Source of the DNA: Bacillus sp. V5-8f
GTDB lineage: Bacteria > Bacillota > Bacilli > Bacillales > DSM-1321
Length of the DNA: 64,000 nucleotides
Direction of reading: 5' to 3'
Assembly (NCBI RefSeq): GCF_002863565.1
Contig: NZ_PGUW01000004.1
Coordinates: forward strand, 673,413-737,412
The notes below the pieces were generated by a model. That model searched no databases. It was not told where the DNA came from and was given only the letters and a program-made list of their open reading frames with translations. A program made the translations under genes and the position numbers. The number at the start of each line of letters is the position of its first letter. Positions within the stretch are counted from its first letter, which is position 1. This document shows, in pieces, positions 59,593-64,000 of the stretch.

Positions 59593-60816
59593 ATGAAACG
59601 ATATTGGAGGACACTACTGATTACTCTTGCTGCTTTGATTTTCATAGGCTCTTTTTATATCAAGAATGCAGTATCTGAAAGCAGCCTTCCGCAGTTTACA
59701 TTTGTCAAAGAGTCCGGTGACGATAAAGAAATCATGCCGGTCACATTCGCAGGCTCCTTCGACCGAGCTGGCCATTTTGGACGTTCGGAGGGCCTCCTTA
59801 TCTCAAATAATCAGATTGATTACAATAGTGAGCAATCGTTCGTGCAACTATTCACCAATGGTTATGGAAACGATGGGGAAATAAGAGAACTTCAGGAGAA
59901 GTATCCTTCCTATATGAGAGGAAAGTGGGGAGCAGCTTCTCTTTATGAAGATAAAGATTTCCTGGTGCATGCTACCATAAAGGAAGAAGAGAAAAGTGAG
60001 AAGAAAGAATATTCCTTCAACATTTCACTCTTAGACAAGGAAAAGGAAGAACGAACGGATACTAAGGTTAAAATTCTGACGGAAAAACCAGTTTTATTTA
60101 TGGGGGAATTGGATGTTCAGATGGTAGGCGGGATGTTGAAAGTCGTTGCAGTACAAAGTCTCCATTCATATTCAGATGTGGAGAACAACGAGGTCCATAT
60201 TTACACAATCGATTTATCTAGAGAAAAAATCATTGCAGATGAACTTATTTTTAAAACTGAACAGGCAGGGAGCACCTTCATTAATTATCAAAAGTTGAGA
60301 GAAACAAATGTACGGAATCCAAACAACTATTTCGTATATGAAAAATATGAGCTTCAAGAAAGAACGGGCAGAAATGGGAACAAAACAATGGATAAACAAG
60401 GAAGCGAACTGATGGTTTATAATTTTGAAACTGGAAAACAACAAAGTATTCCAAATTCGAAATACACTGGATATGAATCGTTTTACAATGATACCGCCAT
60501 TTATGTCATTCATCGAAAGGCTGAGAGATTACAAATCGAAACACATGATATAAACAAAAGGCAACTGATAAAATCTTTCGAATTTTCAATTATGGCCAGC
60601 CAAATGACGGAAGATACTAAGGTGATTATTAAAAACAGCCGAATTTACTTATATTCTGCTGATGAAACCTATCCCCGCAAAACTAAACAGCCGCCGGGTC
60701 AATTGATAGTTGCTGACCTAAACACTGGCAAGGAATTGTACAAGGGTCAGCTGAAAGCGAAAAAAGGAACGGAAATGGAAGGGATTCTCCGGATAAATTA
60801 CATGGAAATACAATAA
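59593..60816 (+). CDS. membrane-anchored extracytoplasmic protein of the YtrA-type operon
   Basis: About 407 residues. A single N-terminal membrane anchor (YWRTLLITLAALIFIGSFYI) precedes a large domain rich in short beta strands and many charged residues, with repeated strand-turn patterns suggestive of a beta-propeller (for example FVQLFTNGYGNDG, IYTIDLSREKII, LIVADLNTGKELY). No enzyme motif is visible. GAGGAGGGG precedes the ATG at 59593. It probably faces the outside and partners with the ABC subunits, perhaps as a substrate or antibiotic sensor. Confidence 0.65.
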   Translation: MKRYWRTLLITLAALIFIGSFYIKNAVSESSLPQFTFVKESGDDKEIMPVTFAGSFDRAGHFGRSEGLLISNNQIDYNSEQSFVQLFTNGYGNDGEIRELQEKYPSYMRGKWGAASLYEDKDFLVHATIKEEEKSEKKEYSFNISLLDKEKEERTDTKVKILTEKPVLFMGELDVQMVGGMLKVVAVQSLHSYSDVENNEVHIYTIDLSREKIIADELIFKTEQAGSTFINYQKLRETNVRNPNNYFVYEKYELQERTGRNGNKTMDKQGSELMVYNFETGKQQSIPNSKYTGYESFYNDTAIYVIHRKAERLQIETHDINKRQLIKSFEFSIMASQMTEDTKVIIKNSRIYLYSADETYPRKTKQPPGQLIVADLNTGKELYKGQLKAKKGTEMEGILRINYMEIQ

Positions 60817-60993
60817 AAGGGCGTGCCAGTACATGTCACCTTTGAAGAAGAGCACAACACTCGTGTTGGTATGGTAACCAAAATGGGAAATCCGCTGTTA
60901 TGACGAAAGTGAAACCGAACATCTCCTGACTAAAAAGCTGTTTTAGATCTCTATGTACATTCAATGGAGCATATTTATTATGATTGACACACG

Positions 60994-61034
60994 AAAAAAG
61001 CCTTAATTAGGATTGCTAATTAACAGGCTTTTTT
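60994..61034 (+). terminator. terminator of the YtrA-type operon
   Basis: AAAAAAGCCT pairs with AGGCTTTTTT and the inner TAATTAG pairs with CTAATTA. Both strands have good T runs. The gap from 60817 shows no gene, only a short CAACAC-GTGTTG inverted repeat near 60860. Confidence 0.88.
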
Positions 61035-61201
61035 CTTTGTAAGATCGTTTTCCAAAGGAGGTAAATGGAGAAGCTGGTAGGTTGCGGCTTAATTTATCAT
61101 ATGTACAAGCTATTAAAGTGACCGCCCATTTTTAATAGAAAAAAACTCATTTACTAAAATTACCGAAAAGACACATTTTTACGTAGGACAAACTCTCAGC
61201 C

Positions 61202-61233
61202 CTGTCCAGTAAATTGGGTTGTACATAGTATGA
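61202..61233 (+). promoter_or_regulatory. putative sporulation promoter for the 61280 gene
   Basis: CTGTC (61202-61206) and CATAGTATGA (61224-61233) are 17 bp apart, the same arrangement as before the 49935 gene. Confidence 0.45.
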
Positions 61234-61279
61234 AAGTGTAAGGTAGCTTTTCCACTAACACATAAAAGGAGGGTACGAC

Positions 61280-61384
61280 ATGGGTGACTACGCTGGCGGT
61301 GGCTACGGCGGTCAATTTGCTTTCATCCTTGTAATCTTCGTATTATTGGTGATTGTTGGCTGCGGTTGCTTTGGCGGTTATTAA
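61280..61384 (+). CDS. YjcZ-family small sporulation protein
   Basis: The 34-residue peptide starts MGDYAGGGYGGQFAFILV and ends LVIVGCGCFGGY. It is a near-identical paralogue of the 49935 gene, and the duplication also covers the promoter region and the terminator. AAAGGAGGG precedes the ATG. Likely a spore-coat or spore-membrane peptide. Confidence 0.92.
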   Translation: MGDYAGGGYGGQFAFILVIFVLLVIVGCGCFGGY

Positions 61385-61393
61385 TCATCACAT

Positions 61394-61431
61394 AAAGCCT
61401 GATAACGGGTTTGAACCCGCTATCAGGCTTT
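61394..61431 (+). terminator. terminator of the 61280 YjcZ gene
   Basis: AAAGCCTGATA with CGGGTT pairs with AACCCG and TATCAGGCTTT, a stem of about 17 bp. Confidence 0.9.
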
Positions 61432-61467
61432 CTTTATTTATTTGGGAATTGTCCGTTATCAAGTTTA

Positions 61468-61592
61468 TTTAGCCGAAATGAAGGATAATCTATCCGAATT
61501 CAAAATAATTTAGCGAAAATGAAGGATAATTTGTCCAGAAATCAGATTAATTTAGCCAAAATGCAGGATAATCTGTCCGGACTGGCAATCAT
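61468..61592. repeat. three ~41-bp tandem repeats
   Basis: Units begin TTTAGCC/TTTAGCG at 61468, 61509 and 61551, spaced 41 and 42 bp. Each contains GAAATGAAGGATAAT or a close variant, then TTTGTCC or a relative. No frame is conserved across units. Downstream, 61593-61700 holds weaker related words (GATATCAGCT, ATTGATAT). Confidence 0.75.
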
Positions 61593-61871
61593 TGTTATCA
61601 GCTTACAATTTATTGATATAACTGGCACTCATTGATATCAGCTCCGAATTACTCGATCTAACAGAAACTTCATAGGTATCACCTTTATATTTATCGACAT
61701 AAAGGCTGGCTCTGCGGATATAATGTTGGCAATTTATTAGCTAATGAAAAACTTTTGTAAAACTAGAACATTGTGCCAATTCTCTAATTAATGTTTGTTC
61801 CTAGATAAATAGGATAGTAGGTTAGTGGTTATTTCTGAAGGATAAAACATAACACCAAAGGAGTAAGTAGA
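61593..61871. other. non-coding stretch with decayed repeat words
   Basis: No gene visible. It contains degraded relatives of the preceding tandem repeats and the leader of the small gene at 61872. Confidence 0.35.
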
Positions 61872-62030
61872 TTGTTTCCAGTAGAACTCATTAACCATGA
61901 ACTTAAACGATTAGTTGACGATTATTATCAATGTGATAATTTGCAAATAAAGGAACAAATATACCATGATATGCTGCTTTTAAGTGAAGCATTGTTTTTT
62001 TCTGATCAACCAGAAGTGCAGAATAGCTGA
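61872..62030 (+). CDS. 52-residue small protein of unknown function
   Basis: The frame starts MFPVELINHELKRLVDDYYQ and continues CDNLQIKEQIYHDMLLLSEA. Two amphipathic helices without a membrane segment are suggested. A TTG start lies eight bases after AAAGGAG. A perfect CTGACGCA hairpin (62027-62049) overlaps its stop, and a terminator follows at 62118. The family is not recognised, but the ribosome site and terminator make it credible. Confidence 0.6.
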   Translation: MFPVELINHELKRLVDDYYQCDNLQIKEQIYHDMLLLSEALFFSDQPEVQNS

Positions 62031-62117
62031 CGCAAATAAGGTGCGTCAGGGGATATTATCATGTAAAAGTATCCGTAAACTAAACTAAATTTGCATAAAT
62101 CCATATAAACTTACATG

Positions 62118-62144
62118 AAAGTGCCGTGTTCCGGCACTTTTTTT
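62118..62144 (+). terminator. terminator of the small gene
   Basis: AAAGTGCCG pairs perfectly with CGGCACTTT (9 bp), followed by T residues. The gap from 62145 to 62490 shows only the protease-gene leader. Confidence 0.9.
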
Positions 62145-62490
62145 ATATACCTGTAGTGTGGAGTGTTTGAAGGGGGAACTGCGAGATAGAATTTCTACTA
62201 TCTAGTTTTATTTACATAATTTGTAAGTTACCTAACTGGGTAATAGAATGATATATTAGGATATGTATTTTGAAATTTGGAAATTTCTAAACTTTCTTCC
62301 ATAAATAAGCCATGTGATAAGCTTGTCCCTTAAATTAACGATTGCAGGTTGTTTTTTGGTTTTCCACTAAACATGCATTAAATTTTTATACTTGGAGTTT
62401 CTGCTAGATTGCTGTCATATTGTTACTTTTTCAAAAAAACAGTCTCATAGACTAGGATTATAGAAAATAACAGGGCGAGAGGGGAACATA

Positions 62491-63759
62491 ATGAAGAAAA
62501 AGACAAAGTTCATGACGTTATTGCTTTGTACTGCGTTTAGTTTATCCATGATGGCTGACGGGGCTGCCGCAGTTCAAAAAGATTCAGCCGGAAGCGAAGA
62601 ACAAGAAATCAGAGTTTTAGTAACCGGAGAGAAGAATAACGTAAAAAAAGTAAAAGAGCAACACAAGGAAAAATGGGATTTCGGCACGGAAGGATTTACT
62701 ATGGACGTTAGCCAGACGGACTATAATAAATTGAAAGGCAATAAACAGCTGGAAATCAAAAAGGTTCCTGTCGTAACCATTTCAAGACCTCAAGCTACAG
62801 CCGTAAGTGCTGCGGCTGCTGTTTATCCCTCAATGCGAGTTCCATGGGGGATTAAAGCGGTATATAACGATTCATCCCTTCAGACAACATCAGGAGGGAA
62901 TGGAACCAAAATTGCCGTTTTGGATACAGGCACGACAACTTCACATATTGACCTTGCAGCAAATGTAGAGCAATGTAAAGATTTCACCTCTACAACAGCC
63001 ACTATTGTTAATAATTCTTGTACGGACCGTAATGGACATGGTACCCATGTGTCTGGTACTGCTCTAGCAAATGGTGGTTCAGATGGTCTAGGAATCTATG
63101 GAGTAGCACCGGAAGCAGAGCTATGGGCTTACAAGGTTCTCGGAGATGATGGATCTGGCTACTCGGATGACATAGCAGGCGCGATCCGGCATGCAGCAGA
63201 TCAGAAGACAGCCACAGGTACGAGAGTAATTATCTCCATGTCTCTTGGTTCAGCGGGAAAGGACACCCTGATTACGAATGCTGTAAACTATGCATATAGC
63301 AAGGGATTATTGGTGATCGCAGCCGCTGGAAATAGCGGATATGCAGCTAACACAATCGGCTATCCAGGAGCCTTGCCGAATGCGGTGGCGGTGGCGGCTT
63401 TAGAAAACCGGCAGGAGAATGGAACCTATAGGGTCGCGAACTTTTCATCCCGTGGGAACCCTAATACAGATGGTGATTTTGTGATCGGGGAAAAGGATGT
63501 AGAAATTTCTGCTCCTGGAGCTTCCATCGAGTCCACTTGGATTGACGGCGGATACAATACGATTAGTGGAACATCCATGGCAACCCCTCATGTATCCGGG
63601 CTAGCTGCAAAGATTTGGTCAGCCAATCCAGGACTTACCCATGCGCAGGTTCGTTCCCAGCTTCAATCAAAAGCCAGGGTGTATGACATAAAAGGTGGAT
63701 ATGGCTCTGCAACAGGCGATGATTATGCGTCAGGCTTTGGATTTGCGCGGGTAAAATAA
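62491..63759 (+). CDS. secreted subtilisin-family (S8) serine protease
   Basis: The 422-residue preproenzyme has a signal peptide (MKKKTKFMTLLLCTAFSLSM then DGAAA), an I9-like propeptide (about 30-105; FGTEGFTMDVSQTDYNKLKG) and the S8 domain. The catalytic triad is Asp145 (VLDTGT), His183 (NGHGTHVSG) and Ser362 (GTSMATPH), with the oxyanion asparagine in AAGNSG. Two cysteines (CKDF and NNSC) flank a surface loop before the active-site histidine, as in the thermostable Ak.1-type proteases. GAGAGGGG precedes the ATG. It degrades external protein, typically in stationary phase. Confidence 0.95.
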   Translation: MKKKTKFMTLLLCTAFSLSMMADGAAAVQKDSAGSEEQEIRVLVTGEKNNVKKVKEQHKEKWDFGTEGFTMDVSQTDYNKLKGNKQLEIKKVPVVTISRPQATAVSAAAAVYPSMRVPWGIKAVYNDSSLQTTSGGNGTKIAVLDTGTTTSHIDLAANVEQCKDFTSTTATIVNNSCTDRNGHGTHVSGTALANGGSDGLGIYGVAPEAELWAYKVLGDDGSGYSDDIAGAIRHAADQKTATGTRVIISMSLGSAGKDTLITNAVNYAYSKGLLVIAAAGNSGYAANTIGYPGALPNAVAVAALENRQENGTYRVANFSSRGNPNTDGDFVIGEKDVEISAPGASIESTWIDGGYNTISGTSMATPHVSGLAAKIWSANPGLTHAQVRSQLQSKARVYDIKGGYGSATGDDYASGFGFARVK

Positions 63760-63778
63760 CTGAACATATTGATATCCG

Positions 63779-63811
63779 AACCCGGACAATGGACAACCAT
63801 GCCGGGTTTTT
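63779..63811 (+). terminator. protease-gene terminator
   Basis: AACCCGG pairs with CCGGGTT around a 16-base loop, followed by T residues. Confidence 0.8.
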
Positions 63812-63898
63812 CCTACATGGCTACTTTTGTATACGGGACATTGGAGTCATTTTATGTATCTAGTCTATTAAAGGCGTTTTATTTTGCTATTAGTTTTG

Positions 63899-63939
63899 AA
63901 AAAAAGTCTAATAATTGCGATTAGGCGAATTATTAGACT
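63899..63939 (-). terminator. minus-strand terminator near the right edge
   Basis: AGTCTAATAATT pairs perfectly with AATTATTAGACT (12 bp); read on the minus strand a T run follows. It would end a transcript that enters from beyond the window. Confidence 0.75.
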
Positions 63940-63980
63940 AATACTCGCAAGGAGGAATTTGGTGAATATGGCTTACTATA

Positions 63981-64000
63981 TAATATGTACAAGCTATCAA
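63981..64000 (-). repeat. partial copy of the ATATGTACAAGCT element
   Basis: The right edge cuts through a copy of the element also found at 49511-49535 and 61099-61127. In the complete copy at 49505 it is part of a minus-strand YjcZ promoter, so another promoter of this type probably lies at the edge. A GTG with an AAGGAGG site at 63962 opens a frame that runs out of the window. Confidence 0.45.

Noticed and set aside
61058..61117. Short frame (MEKLVGCGLIYHMYKLLK) behind a strong AAAGGAGGTAA site
   Set aside because: Only 18 codons and it overlaps a repeated promoter-like element; I treat the ribosome-site match as a possible relic.
61468..61592. Direct repeats considered as a CRISPR array
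   Set aside because: The units are contiguous and diverged with no unique spacers, and no cas gene is present.

Overview
The window looks like chromosomal DNA of a low-GC, endospore-forming Bacillaceae (Bacillus sensu lato). I base this on strong AGGAGG-type ribosome sites with many TTG and GTG starts, four tiny YjcZ-family sporulation proteins, YppF, a YusW-like lipoprotein, a DUF3231 relic, a Tat-exported PhoD, a Csp cold-shock protein and a secreted subtilisin. No tRNA, rRNA, CRISPR array or intact transposon was seen.

Region 1 (1-7.3 kb) is a single-direction catabolic operon. It holds a GntR/FCD regulator behind a perfect 22-bp palindrome, a fumarylacetoacetase-family hydrolase, an Ldh-type dehydrogenase, an amidohydrolase, a lone Rieske ferredoxin, an SDR, a metal-dependent cyclase-family hydrolase and an AtoE-type short-chain fatty-acid transporter. 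The substrate is unknown. Region 2 (7.4-9.1 kb) is a ZTP-type riboswitch and terminator ahead of a short serA.

Region 3 (9.3-22.4 kb) has a divergent GAF/PucR-like activator, a cre-like site, an acyl-CoA ligase, a complete Dpp/Opp-type ABC importer, an orphan biotin-dependent carboxyltransferase and a second acyl-CoA ligase. It reads as import of an organic acid or peptide-like compound, CoA activation and carboxyl-group chemistry. Region 4 (22.6-32.1 kb) has phoD, then a second GntR/FCD regulator divergent from a 2-oxoacid:ferredoxin oxidoreductase, a leucine-dehydrogenase-like enzyme, an SDR, an EutQ-like cupin and a sodium:solute symporter. This suggests uptake, deamination and CoA-forming oxidation of an amino-acid-like substrate.

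Region 5 (32.3-43.7 kb) is redox and electrophile defence. It contains an SDR with a 19-bp-spacer MerR-type promoter, another SDR, YciI and YusW genes, a marR copy truncated by an IS66 relic, an intact marR, and two Old Yellow Enzyme paralogues that share a promoter-proximal palindrome, with an MFS pump and an aldo/keto reductase between them. Region 6 (43.7-50.1 kb) has decayed genes, csp, YjcZ genes and a membrane GGDEF-HD-GYP protein with two small membrane partners.

Region 7 (50.1-64 kb) has a DoxX gene behind a strong promoter with a dyad, a large secreted beta-propeller/Ig-like protein, several relics, YppF, a secreted phosphoesterase, a YtrA-type GntR-ABC operon, a duplicated YjcZ cassette, ~41-bp tandem repeats and a subtilisin. 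Start codons were chosen mainly by ribosome-site spacing, so several differ from the longest open frame. All functional names come from motif recognition by eye, without database searches.
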